Assembly: GCA_041658565.1 (NCBI GenBank)
Contig: JBAZZY010000019.1
Span: 1 to 49,697, forward strand
Direction of reading: 5' to 3'
Source: Actinomycetota bacterium
Lineage (GTDB): Bacteria > Actinomycetota > AC-67
DNA length: 49,697 nt
In this document: in pieces, positions 7,028-16,075 of the stretch
How the letters are laid out: each line of letters starts with the position of its first letter
How positions within the stretch are numbered: position 1 is the first letter of the stretch
Notes under the pieces: generated by a model
What the model saw: only the letters and a program-made list of their open reading frames with translations
Database searches by the model: none
What the model was told of the DNA's origin: nothing
Translations under genes and position numbers: made by a program

Positions 7028-9366
7028 GCACCGTCCTCGAAGACCCACTCGCGCCGGCTCCCCTAGTGGATGCGCCGACAGCCACACCTGGCGTCGTCTC
7101 CGAAACCCCTGCGCCGGGCTTCGAATCGCTGGTTCGACCGATCACGCGGGAAGAACTTCTTCGTCCCGCGATCGGAGCGCTCGCGACGACACTCGCATGC
7201 TCGTTCCTCGTCGGCGGGATGTTCGTTGGGTATTCCCCCCGCATCTACGCCGCCATCGGCGGCATCGTCGGCGTCGCGATGGCTGTTTGGGCCGCCAGCG
7301 CAACCAAGCGCGTTTCGCTCGTGCAGGCCATGTCCTTCGGCGGAATCCTGCTCGCCGGCATGATCTTGCTGGCCGTCGGCGACATCGGCGCAGTCAGCCG
7401 TTTAGGCGAGGTCGTCGGAGAGGCTGCCAAGAACGCTCGACTTCGCCGTCCTCCGGCCCCATTCGACCTGGGGTGGCGCGCGATCCTGCCCTGGACGATG
7501 GGGATGATCGGGTACCTCGCGGCCTGGATCGGCGTCGTCAATCGCAAGGCCGCCGTGGGGATTCTGGTCCCGATCCCAGTCATCGCCTTCTCGGCAATCG
7601 CTCAACCGAGCGAAGCGCAGATCCCTTCCGGCATCATCGCCTTCGTCGGCTTCGTCGTGGGCCTCACCGTCATCTACCGGGCAGACCGCGGAGAGGGCGA
7701 AGGCGTCTCCACCGCATACGAACTCAAGCGCGCGGCGCGCGCGGCGCCTCTGGTGATCGTGCTGATCGTCGCGCTGGCTGCGGCCAGCCAACTCAACATT
7801 TTGTTCCCGACTCCGCGCATCGACCCGACGCAGCGCGCGCAACTGCCGCGCGCCGTCCCGCTTTCGGGCGTCAAGGACCGCGTGCTGTTCACGAACCAGT
7901 CGGAGTTCACCGGTCCGTGGCGCGCGGGTGTTCTGGACGTGTTCGACGGTGAGAACTGGCGGCTGCCTCCGTACTCGGCGTCGACGTTCAAGCCGGCGCC
8001 CAAGAGCGGACTCCTCGGTGACGTGTTCGGAAACCCCGTTCCGAACCAAGTGCGCGCGCACGTCACGATCGAGGGTCTGGAAGGCACTGTGATTCCGCTT
8101 CCTGCACGGATGTACGGAATCGTCGTGGAACGCGGACCAGCCTTGGTCGTGGACGCGCGAACCCAGACCGTTCGAGTCGCAGAAGGGCAGGTCGACCTGG
8201 GCCTGGGCTACGACGCGGTCTTCGCTCTGCTGCCGACCGAGAGCACATTGCGTGAGGCCGGCGCCCCCGACGCCGAACTGCTGCGGGAGTTCACCGACAC
8301 CGCGCACCAGGAACCCCCGGCAGCCGTACGCGACCTTCTGGCAAAGGCGGATGCGCAAACAACCAACTTGTGGGACCGACTCGACTTCCTCCGCCAAGCG
8401 CTGTTGGACACGGTGACGGCATCGGGACAGGGCGTGCCCGCACCCGTCCCTCCGGCCAAGATCCAAGACATGCTGGCCGGCTCCAAGGAAGCCTCCCCGT
8501 TCGAAATCGTCGCCGCGCAAGCGGTGCTCGCCCGCTGGGCCGGGATCCCCGCGCGCATCGGCTACGGATTCGACCGCGGAGAGAAGGTCGGCAGCACGAT
8601 CGAGTACCGGCCGAAGCACGGCGCAGCGTGGCTGGAGGTCTACTTCCGCGGAAGCGGATGGCTGCCGATCACCGGACTGCCCAAGAAAGCCAAGCAGCGT
8701 CTCGGCTCCGGCGACCAGACCATCGACGCGAACGTCCTGCCCGGGGACGAGATCGCCGTGCAGTTGTTCATTCCGCTGCGGGTACAGCCGAAGAACTTCC
8801 TGTTCAAGCAGATTCAGATCGTGCTGCTGATGGTGACTCCATTCTTGATCACCATCGGCCTCGTGTGGCTGTTGTGGCCGGTCGCCTACAAGTCCAGACG
8901 CCGGTCCCGCCGGCGGCTGTGGGCTGCATCCGTCGGACGCGCCGAGCGCATTGCCGTTTCCTACGCCGACTTCCGCGACGGTGCTACGGACCTCGGCGTC
9001 GGCGACCCCTACGCGACACCGCTGGCTTACGTCGAGAAGGTCGTCCCCGACGACGAGCACCGCGAGTTGGCTTGGCTGGTCTCGCGCGCGCTGTGGGGCG
9101 ACATGCGCAAGACGCTCACCGACGACGACGTCTTCGCAGCAGAAGAACTGAGCCGCTCGCTGCGACGCCGCCTCTTCGAGGCTCAGCCTTTCACCATCCG
9201 GGGAATCGCACTGATTTCGCGACTGTCCCTGCGCAACCCCTACGCGCCGGAGCTTCTGTCTCCGCCGCTTGAGAAGTTCAGCTGGAAACAGCTGCATAGC
9301 CACCTGCCACGCATGCCTCGGCGTGCTGCGAAGGAGACCTTCGATGACGCGATCGAACCCGCGTAG
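7024..9366 (+). CDS. TgpA-like membrane protein with degenerate transglutaminase domain
   Basis: A 780-residue protein; GTG start overlapping the previous stop (GTGA). The N-terminal third has about six to seven hydrophobic segments (residues about 50-270), as in DUF3488/TgpA proteins, then a large exported domain, then a membrane segment near residues 605-625 and a cytoplasmic tail of about 150 residues. The transglutaminase core is recognisable from GIPARIGYGF and AWLEVYFRGSGWLPI. By alignment with the usual C...HAW...GWxPxDPT pattern, the catalytic Cys is Pro492, the His is Ala534 and the Asp is Thr550. It therefore looks catalytically dead, perhaps a structural or binding subunit. His532 is close by but out of register. 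Fold assignment is confident; loss of activity is inferred from my manual alignment. Confidence 0.88.
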   Translation: MSTVLEDPLAPAPLVDAPTATPGVVSETPAPGFESLVRPITREELLRPAIGALATTLACSFLVGGMFVGYSPRIYAAIGGIVGVAMAVWAASATKRVSLVQAMSFGGILLAGMILLAVGDIGAVSRLGEVVGEAAKNARLRRPPAPFDLGWRAILPWTMGMIGYLAAWIGVVNRKAAVGILVPIPVIAFSAIAQPSEAQIPSGIIAFVGFVVGLTVIYRADRGEGEGVSTAYELKRAARAAPLVIVLIVALAAASQLNILFPTPRIDPTQRAQLPRAVPLSGVKDRVLFTNQSEFTGPWRAGVLDVFDGENWRLPPYSASTFKPAPKSGLLGDVFGNPVPNQVRAHVTIEGLEGTVIPLPARMYGIVVERGPALVVDARTQTVRVAEGQVDLGLGYDAVFALLPTESTLREAGAPDAELLREFTDTAHQEPPAAVRDLLAKADAQTTNLWDRLDFLRQALLDTVTASGQGVPAPVPPAKIQDMLAGSKEASPFEIVAAQAVLARWAGIPARIGYGFDRGEKVGSTIEYRPKHGAAWLEVYFRGSGWLPITGLPKKAKQRLGSGDQTIDANVLPGDEIAVQLFIPLRVQPKNFLFKQIQIVLLMVTPFLITIGLVWLLWPVAYKSRRRSRRRLWAASVGRAERIAVSYADFRDGATDLGVGDPYATPLAYVEKVVPDDEHRELAWLVSRALWGDMRKTLTDDDVFAAEELSRSLRRRLFEAQPFTIRGIALISRLSLRNPYAPELLSPPLEKFSWKQLHSHLPRMPRRAAKETFDDAIEPA

Positions 9367-10324
9367 AACCGCGACGACTATCGCGCTGCTCGCCCTTCTC
9401 GGGACGAGCTGCTCGAGTTTCCGCGTCCAGTCCGAAGTCGCCATAAAGCAGGTCCCCATCGACCTCACCTTCGGGGCGAAGGCCGTTGCCGCACCCTCGC
9501 GGCCCCCGTTGCCGCCCTTGCCGCCGCTACCCCGCTACCTGCCGCCTCCGCCCTATGTGCCGGTCCCGGTGCCTCCGTCGGTTCCCGCGGGACCGCTGTG
9601 CGGCGTCACGACGGCGATCGCGGCACGCGACACCTCAACGCCGGACATCTCCAGCAAGCAGCGCCCCCAAGAAGGAACCTACTTGTTCAACTTCGACGGC
9701 GGCCTCGAGGGCGAAGCCGCGCGCGAAGGCGTCACCGCATACAAGACCATCAGCAGCACAGCAGAAGAGCCCGAAGGGTTCTCGTACTCGATCAAGAGCG
9801 AGTTCGACGGGGTCGTGCTGCACTTCGAGGTTCGCCCGACCACCGAGGAACAGCAACTCCCCGGCCTCTTCCTGAAGCGCGTGGACATCCCTCAGAAGAA
9901 GAGCGAGGACGCCCCCGCGACGTTCATTCCAGCGTCGCCACTGAAGCTGCTGGCCTTCCCGATCGAGGTCGGGACCAGCCAGACGGCCTCGGGGCCCGAC
10001 GTCGCGTCGAAGCGGGATACGGGCATCTCGAACCCGGCGGCCCCCGGGACGATCTACCAGCCGTCCGCGAACACCATGACGTCGCGAGTAGACATCGGCG
10101 CGCGCGAGATCATCGAAGTCTGCGCGGACCTCGCGCAGGCATGGAAGGTCAACTGGGATCTCAAGATCGCGGGCGACTTCAACATCGAGATGATCGGCAC
10201 GTTCTGGCTTGACACCGCCTACGGCGGCTGGCCAGTCAAGGATGACTTCATCCTCACCGGCGATCTCGCCAACGGGAACTTCGCCTCCAACCTCATGAAG
10301 CTCGACCCGGGTGCGTATCTGTGA
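9344..10324 (+). CDS. proline-rich lipoprotein, unknown function
   Basis: A 326-residue protein. The ATG at 9344 is preceded by AAGGAG and lies inside the end of the preceding gene (23-base overlap). The N-terminus has Arg residues, a hydrophobic core TTIALLALLGTSC and a Cys that could be lipidated, although the lipobox is weak. A proline-rich spacer (residues about 55-85) follows, then a beta-rich domain rich in aromatic and acidic residues with no family I recognise. The position before the fused permease gene suggests a cell-surface component of the same system, possibly in the place of the substrate-binding protein, but it does not resemble LivK. Confidence 0.85.
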   Translation: MTRSNPRRTATTIALLALLGTSCSSFRVQSEVAIKQVPIDLTFGAKAVAAPSRPPLPPLPPLPRYLPPPPYVPVPVPPSVPAGPLCGVTTAIAARDTSTPDISSKQRPQEGTYLFNFDGGLEGEAAREGVTAYKTISSTAEEPEGFSYSIKSEFDGVVLHFEVRPTTEEQQLPGLFLKRVDIPQKKSEDAPATFIPASPLKLLAFPIEVGTSQTASGPDVASKRDTGISNPAAPGTIYQPSANTMTSRVDIGAREIIEVCADLAQAWKVNWDLKIAGDFNIEMIGTFWLDTAYGGWPVKDDFILTGDLANGNFASNLMKLDPGAYL

Positions 10325-12483
10325 GCGAAGCCGTTCGCGCAAAGCAAAAGACGCTGCTCGCCGGCATCGGGTGCACGGCCGGCATCTTGGTGCTCTCGCT
10401 GGGCATCATGGGTGTTCCCATCGGCGTGCTGCTCCAAACCCTGTTCCCCGCGCTATCGGTCGGCCTGGTTGCGGCGTCGCTGGTACTCATCTACCGAACG
10501 GTGCGCGTGATCAACTTCGCACAACTCGCCATGGGCGGACTGGCTGCGCAGTTGTTCTACGAGTTGTACACGCGCAAGATCCTCCCCTACCCGATAGCGA
10601 TGCTGACGGGCGTCGCCGCCGGTGTCGTGCTGGCGGCGGTCGTCGGGATCATCGCGAGCACATTGTTCTTCCGTCACCCCCGGCTGGTCATGACTGTGGT
10701 GACCATCTTCGTGTCCGGACTGGTGGCCAACGTCCAGAGCCAGGTCGGGTCCGCCTTCAAGAAGGAAGGCGAGATCACCACAATCAAGTCCGTCCCCTTG
10801 GCGGATTCGTCGATCTGGAGCCGGAAACTGTTTGAAATCGACGCGATCCCGTTCCGCGTCGCGCACGTCATCGGTCTAGTGCTACTCCTTAGCATCTCGG
10901 TGGGTCTAGCCGTGTTCTTCCGCAAGACCCGCGTCGGCACCGCCATCCGCGCTTCGGCCGAGAACTCCGACCGGGCGTCGCTGCTGGGGATCAACGTCAA
11001 GATGCTGCAAGTGGGAGTCTGGACCCTCGTGGGACTCGTGGCCAGCGTCGGGGCGGTTTCCGTCATGGCGGTCGTCCCGTACTCCCCCGGTGCGGTGGCA
11101 AACCAAACAGATCTGCTGCTTCCCCTGGCCGCCGCGGTACTCGGACGACTGGCGAGTATGCCGGTCGCATTCTTCGCCGCGGTTGGGATGCTCGTCCTGC
11201 AGAACTCGATCATCTTCTCGTCCGGAGACTCAGCCCTGATCCCACTGGCGTTGCTGGTCGTCGTGCTCGTCGGACTGCTGGCGCAGCGTAAGCGCATCGA
11301 AGTGCGCGCGGACCAGGGCACCAGTTGGAAAGCCGTGAAAGAGGTGCGCCCGACACCACGAGAGATGCTGTCGCTGCGCCCGATCGCGGTCTCGCGGATT
11401 GCGATCATGGCCGTCGGCATCTTGATTGCGCTCGGCCTGCCGTGGATAACCGGCTTGCAGACGATCAACACGCTTCAGCAGATATGGACGACGGCCATCG
11501 TCGCAACTTCGCTCGTGGTTCTCACCGGATGGTCGGGCCAGATCAGTCTCGGGCAGTACGCGATCGTTGCCGTGGGAGCGTTTCTCGGCGGAAACATGAC
11601 GGCGCACTGGCACATCCCGTTCCTGCTCGCGCTGCCGCTTGCGGGGCTCGCGGGTGCGGCGGTCTCGCTGATCATCGGGATTCCCGCGCTTCGCATCCGA
11701 GGTCTGTTCCTCGCGGTGACGACGCTTGCGATCGCGATCGTGCTGCCGTTGTTCTTGTTCGATGAGAGCTACTTGGGACGCTGGCTTCCGTCGAACAACA
11801 TCAAGCCTCCCCGAATGTTCTTCTTGGACTTCACCGACAGCAGGTCCATGTACTACCTGTCGATGCTGCTCTTCCTGCTCGTGGCGGCCGGGATAATGGC
11901 TCTGCGAAAGAGCAGGGGTGGACGCGTGTTGATCGCTCTGCGAGACAACGAGCCCGGCGTGCAGTCGTTCGGGATCGACGTCGTGCGCACACGCCTTACC
12001 GCGTTCGCCATCTCCGGGTTCATCGCGGCGCTCGCCGGCGCACTGCTGGTTCATCAGACCATGGGGATGGACAGGTCGACCTTCGCAGTGGGGGCAAGCA
12101 TCCAGATCTTCATTCTCGTCGTCATCGGCGGAGTGTCATCGCTGGCCGGCGCGCTGCTCGGCGCGCTCTTCTTCATCGGCGGCGCGCTGCTGTTCCCCGC
12201 GCTGGTCTCGCTGGTGACCGGCGTCACGGGGTTGATCGTGCTCATGGCGATCCCCGGCGGACTGACACAGGTGGTGTTCGGCCTGCGCGACGCAGTGCTG
12301 CGGGTCGTTGCGATGCGCCGGCACATCATCGTTCCCAGCCTTTTCGCGGACTACAGCCCGGAAGCGTGGGAGAAGCGACTTGCTCCGCTCGCCCCGGCGT
12401 CGCAGACCCAAGGGCTCGCGGTGCTCAAGCCCGACCAGCGATACAGCTTGCGGTCGAGGATCTTCGGAGGAGCTAAGGCATGA
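10321..12483 (+). CDS. branched-chain amino acid-type ABC permease, LivH-LivM fusion
   Basis: A 720-residue polytopic membrane protein starting at a GTG that overlaps the previous stop. Residues about 30-325 match LivH (IYRTVRVINFAQLAMGG, then several membrane segments); residues about 360-690 match LivM (VLTGWSGQISLGQYAIVAVG, and the EAA-like loop ALRDNEPGVQSFGID). In most bacteria these are two separate proteins that form the heterodimeric permease for Leu/Ile/Val and other hydrophobic substrates. Here a single chain carries both. No LivK-type binding protein is in the window, so the substrate cannot be assigned. It is coupled to the next gene by a four-base overlap. Confidence 0.93.
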   Translation: MSEAVRAKQKTLLAGIGCTAGILVLSLGIMGVPIGVLLQTLFPALSVGLVAASLVLIYRTVRVINFAQLAMGGLAAQLFYELYTRKILPYPIAMLTGVAAGVVLAAVVGIIASTLFFRHPRLVMTVVTIFVSGLVANVQSQVGSAFKKEGEITTIKSVPLADSSIWSRKLFEIDAIPFRVAHVIGLVLLLSISVGLAVFFRKTRVGTAIRASAENSDRASLLGINVKMLQVGVWTLVGLVASVGAVSVMAVVPYSPGAVANQTDLLLPLAAAVLGRLASMPVAFFAAVGMLVLQNSIIFSSGDSALIPLALLVVVLVGLLAQRKRIEVRADQGTSWKAVKEVRPTPREMLSLRPIAVSRIAIMAVGILIALGLPWITGLQTINTLQQIWTTAIVATSLVVLTGWSGQISLGQYAIVAVGAFLGGNMTAHWHIPFLLALPLAGLAGAAVSLIIGIPALRIRGLFLAVTTLAIAIVLPLFLFDESYLGRWLPSNNIKPPRMFFLDFTDSRSMYYLSMLLFLLVAAGIMALRKSRGGRVLIALRDNEPGVQSFGIDVVRTRLTAFAISGFIAALAGALLVHQTMGMDRSTFAVGASIQIFILVVIGGVSSLAGALLGALFFIGGALLFPALVSLVTGVTGLIVLMAIPGGLTQVVFGLRDAVLRVVAMRRHIIVPSLFADYSPEAWEKRLAPLAPASQTQGLAVLKPDQRYSLRSRIFGGAKA

Positions 12484-15400
12484 CGCGCCCGACTGACGAG
12501 CCGCGCCCCGTTCAGGGCGCGCAGATCGACGCGCCACCCGCGACCGGCGAGCCGGACTCCCCGGCGCTGCCGGTCGCCGACCTGCCCACCGTCGAAATCG
12601 AGACCCACATGCCCGGGACGCACGCGGCCAAAGCCGAACGCGCGCAGCTCATCGGCAACCCGCTGGTCAAGATCGCGACGCTCATGCGGGAGGGGTTGCG
12701 TCCCAGCAACCTGCGAAGCTCGTACGGCAAGAAGCCACTCGTGCTGATCATGTTGATGGGCATCGTCGGGATCTTCGCCGGCACAGCGTCGAACCTTGCA
12801 TTGCCCGAGATCCAGCGCACATTCAAGCTGAACCTGTCCTCGATTCTCGAGCTGGCCAAGTGGATCGGACTGATCGGTACGCTGATCTCGGTTCCGCTGG
12901 GGTACCTGGGAGACCGCGCGCGACGCGTGACGATCTACGCGATCGGATCCGTCGTGAACTCGTTGGGAGTTCTCTTCGTCGGCCTGGCTCCGAACAAGGG
13001 CGTGATGTACGCGTCGCGCTCACTGTCGAGCATCGGCGACGTTGGTCCGGAAGCGGTGGGATTCAGCCTCATCTCCGACTACGTCCCGCAGGAATACCGC
13101 GGCCAGTCGTTTGCCTTCCGGGCGGCCGGCCGGCAACTCGGCGCGATTCTCGCCCCGCTGCTCGTTGGGATTCTGGGATCCGCGTTCGGATGGCGAGTCC
13201 CGTTCATCATCGCCGGCGTCGCCGGCACACTCATCGGACTTTGGTTCTTCCGGATGCCCGAGCCCATTCGTGGGTATCAGGAGCGGCGCGCGTGGGGAGC
13301 CGACGAGGAAACCGCGCGCCGCCAGCAGGAGCCGCCCTCCATCGGCGAAGCGTTCCGCGCGACCTGGGGCGTTCGGACCCTGCGCCGCATCTCTTACTCG
13401 ATCCCATTCAACGGTGTCGCGTCGCTTGGCTTCGCGATCTTCTTCCCCTTCTTTCTCGCGCGCACCCACGGCGTCGGACTCCTGCAACGCGGGATCTTCG
13501 GAGCGATCCTGGCCACGTGCGCGCTCATCGGACTCATCATCGGCGGTCCGCTCGTCGACCGAATCATCGGCCGCGCGCCGGGACGCGTCGTGATGATCGG
13601 AGGCATCGCGGGCATCGCCACCGCAATCTGCATAGTCGGCATCGTGCTGTCCCCCAACGCGTGGGGCGTGCTGTTCTTCGCCGCCTTGTTCACCACCTTC
13701 GACGCTGTTATCGCCCCGGCCTGGACGGCGGTCAGCTCGCTCGTCATCCCTCCGCGAATCCGCAACCTCGGACTCTCGACACTCGCCTACTGGAGCTTGC
13801 CGGTCTTCTTCGTCTTTCCGCTTATCGGCGGCATTGCAGGAAAGTACGGCTTCCGCTCAGGCCTGTTGTTCTTCATTCCGTTCTATCTGATCGGGGCCGT
13901 TCTGCAGATCTCGGCCGGACCATTCGTTGAGTTCGACATCCGCTCGGCTACCGCGGGAGCAATGGCCGCCGAGGAATGGCGGCGCGCGAAGTCGGAAGGG
14001 CGCGCGAAGTTGCTGGTCCTGCGCGGCGTGGACGTGCACTACGACTCGGTGCAAGTGCTGTTCGGCGTCGACCTGGACATCCAGGAGGGCGAGCTGATCG
14101 CGCTGCTGGGAACCAACGGCGCCGGCAAGTCCACACTGCTGCGCGCGATCTCAGGAACTCAGGAAGCGACGGGCGGCGCGATCGTGTTCGACGGTCGCGA
14201 CATCACACACGTCCCTCCGCACGAGACCGCTCGGTACGGCATTGCGCAGACTCCCGGCGGACGCGGCATCTTCCCCGGCCTGACGGTGCGCGAGAACCTT
14301 CAGCTCGCCGGCTGGCTACACGGACAGGACCCCGAGCACGCGCAGGAAGTCGAGCAGATCTTCGAGTTCTTCCCTGTGCTTCGCGAACGCCTCGATCAGA
14401 CGGCGGGATCACTGTCGGGCGGAGAGCAGCAGATGCTGACGCTCTCCCAGGCCTTCCTTGCTCGTCCGAAGCTGCTGATGATCGACGAACTCTCCTTGGG
14501 GCTGTCCCCCGCGATCGTGGGACAACTGCTGGAAATCGTGCGCGGAATCCACGCGCGCGGCACGACGATCATCGTCGTCGAGCAATCGGTCAACGTCGCG
14601 CTCACGATCGCCGAGCGCGCGATCTTCATGGAAAAGGGCGAGGTTCGCTTCGACGGTCCGACGGAGGATCTGCTGGGACGCCCCGACATCATGCGCGCGG
14701 TATTCCTCAAGGGCGGCGCGCAACTGACGATCAACGCGGGTCCGGCAATGCCGACCAAGCTGCGCGACGAGGAACGGGCCGACATCCTCCAGGTGCGCGG
14801 CCTGGTCAAGACATACGGCGGCGTCGCCGCGGTAAACGACGTGAGCTTCACGCTTCGCGAGCAGGAAGTGCTGGGCCTGATCGGGCCGAACGGCGCCGGC
14901 AAGACGACCGTGCTCGAGATCATCTCCGGGTTCAACCCCGCCGACCGCGGACAGATCATCTACGACGGCAAGGACATCACGCCGCTTCCGCCCGACGAGC
15001 GCGCCAAGATCGGCCTGATCCGGAGATTCCAAGACGCGAGGCTCTTCCCGTCCCTGACTCTGTCCGAGACGGTCGCAATCGCGTTCGAGCGTCAGATTCA
15101 AGTGCGCAGCATGGTCGCCCAGGCCATGTCGCTGCCGCAGGCACGCCAGTCCGAGACCGTCGTTCGACGCAAAGTCGATCGGCTGATCGAGATCCTCGGA
15201 TTGGAGGCCTACCGTGACAAGTTCGTCGGCGAGGTGTCGACCGGGACGCGGCGTATCGTGGACATCGCGTGCGTTCTCGCCGCCGAGCCGCGCGTACTGC
15301 TCCTGGACGAGCCATCGTCCGGACTCGCACAGCGCGAGGCCGAAAACCTAGCCCCGCTGCTGAATCAAGTCCGGATAGAGACCGGCTGCAGCATGATCAT

Positions 15401-15584
15401 CATCGAACACGACATGCCGCTGATTTCGGCGGTGTCCGACGAACTGCTCGCCATGAACCTCGGCGAGGTCGTCGTGCGAGGAGCGCCGGACGACGTGCTC
15501 AACGACGAACGTGTCGTAGCTTCGTATCTTGGAACATCCGAAGATGTAATCCATCGGTCCGGACGGACGAAGGGAAGAGCGTGA
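12480..15584 (+). CDS. MFS transporter fused to LivF- and LivG-type ABC ATPases
   Basis: A 1034-residue, three-part protein. Residues about 80-490 form a complete MFS domain with about 12 membrane segments and the loop motif GYLGDRARR. Residues about 508-745 are a LivF-type ATPase: Walker A GTNGAGKST near 542, signature LSGGE near 643, Walker B LLMIDE near 664. Residues about 765-1020 are a LivG-type ATPase: Walker A GPNGAGKTT near 801, an altered signature STGTRR, Walker B LLLDEPSSG near 940. The frame is continuous and codon use even, so it is not a sequencing artefact at obvious joints. The ATPases should power the fused LivH-LivM permease next door; the role of the MFS half is unknown. 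ATG overlaps the previous stop. Confidence 0.93.
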   Translation: MTRPTDEPRPVQGAQIDAPPATGEPDSPALPVADLPTVEIETHMPGTHAAKAERAQLIGNPLVKIATLMREGLRPSNLRSSYGKKPLVLIMLMGIVGIFAGTASNLALPEIQRTFKLNLSSILELAKWIGLIGTLISVPLGYLGDRARRVTIYAIGSVVNSLGVLFVGLAPNKGVMYASRSLSSIGDVGPEAVGFSLISDYVPQEYRGQSFAFRAAGRQLGAILAPLLVGILGSAFGWRVPFIIAGVAGTLIGLWFFRMPEPIRGYQERRAWGADEETARRQQEPPSIGEAFRATWGVRTLRRISYSIPFNGVASLGFAIFFPFFLARTHGVGLLQRGIFGAILATCALIGLIIGGPLVDRIIGRAPGRVVMIGGIAGIATAICIVGIVLSPNAWGVLFFAALFTTFDAVIAPAWTAVSSLVIPPRIRNLGLSTLAYWSLPVFFVFPLIGGIAGKYGFRSGLLFFIPFYLIGAVLQISAGPFVEFDIRSATAGAMAAEEWRRAKSEGRAKLLVLRGVDVHYDSVQVLFGVDLDIQEGELIALLGTNGAGKSTLLRAISGTQEATGGAIVFDGRDITHVPPHETARYGIAQTPGGRGIFPGLTVRENLQLAGWLHGQDPEHAQEVEQIFEFFPVLRERLDQTAGSLSGGEQQMLTLSQAFLARPKLLMIDELSLGLSPAIVGQLLEIVRGIHARGTTIIVVEQSVNVALTIAERAIFMEKGEVRFDGPTEDLLGRPDIMRAVFLKGGAQLTINAGPAMPTKLRDEERADILQVRGLVKTYGGVAAVNDVSFTLREQEVLGLIGPNGAGKTTVLEIISGFNPADRGQIIYDGKDITPLPPDERAKIGLIRRFQDARLFPSLTLSETVAIAFERQIQVRSMVAQAMSLPQARQSETVVRRKVDRLIEILGLEAYRDKFVGEVSTGTRRIVDIACVLAAEPRVLLLDEPSSGLAQREAENLAPLLNQVRIETGCSMIIIEHDMPLISAVSDELLAMNLGEVVVRGAPDDVLNDERVVASYLGTSEDVIHRSGRTKGRA

Positions 15585-16075
15585 AACGAGTAGTCATCTT
15601 CGTAGCGACGCTGGCGCTTGCGCTGCCGGCCTGCGCCCAAGACCACAGCATCGGAAGCGGCGTGAGCGGCGGAAGCACCACGCTGCCGTCCTCGGCGGCA
15701 CCCACCACGTCGAAGTCCCCGACGAAGAGAGCGACGCCGACGGCGACGAAGTCCAGCGCGCGCCCCGTGACTCCGACGAGCGAACCAAACAAGTTCACCA
15801 TCGTGGTGCGCAGCGTGAACGAGGGCTACCTCCCGCGCGAATTGCGGGCCTGCGTTGGAGACCTGATTACCTTCACGAACCAGGATCCCTCCTACGAACA
15901 CTCGTGGTCGGCCGACGAATCCGGCGGCCGCCCCGGGCCTTGGAAGTCCCCGATGCTCGCACAGGGGAAGTCGTGGACGTGGACGATTGACGCTGCGCCC
16001 GGGGAGTACAAGTGGCACGACGACAAAGTCCCCTACCTGGTCGGCGGGCCGCTGGAAGTGCTCGGGAAGTGCTGA
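15581..16075 (+). CDS. cupredoxin-like lipoprotein lacking the copper Cys
   Basis: A 164-residue protein; GTG start overlapping the preceding stop. A signal peptide ends in a lipobox LPAC near residue 18, followed by a Ser/Thr/Pro-rich linker (to about residue 68) and a cupredoxin-like domain: LRACVGDLITFTNQDPSYEHSW, a PG-turn and GEYKWHDDKVPYLVGG. The first His ligand is present (EHSW), but the position where type 1 copper proteins have Cys (Y-x-Y-C-x-x-H) reads YKWHDDK, so Cys, and probably the second His and Met, are missing. A binding or structural role is more likely than electron transfer. Located at the end of the transporter operon. Confidence 0.82.
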   Translation: MKRVVIFVATLALALPACAQDHSIGSGVSGGSTTLPSSAAPTTSKSPTKRATPTATKSSARPVTPTSEPNKFTIVVRSVNEGYLPRELRACVGDLITFTNQDPSYEHSWSADESGGRPGPWKSPMLAQGKSWTWTIDAAPGEYKWHDDKVPYLVGGPLEVLGKC

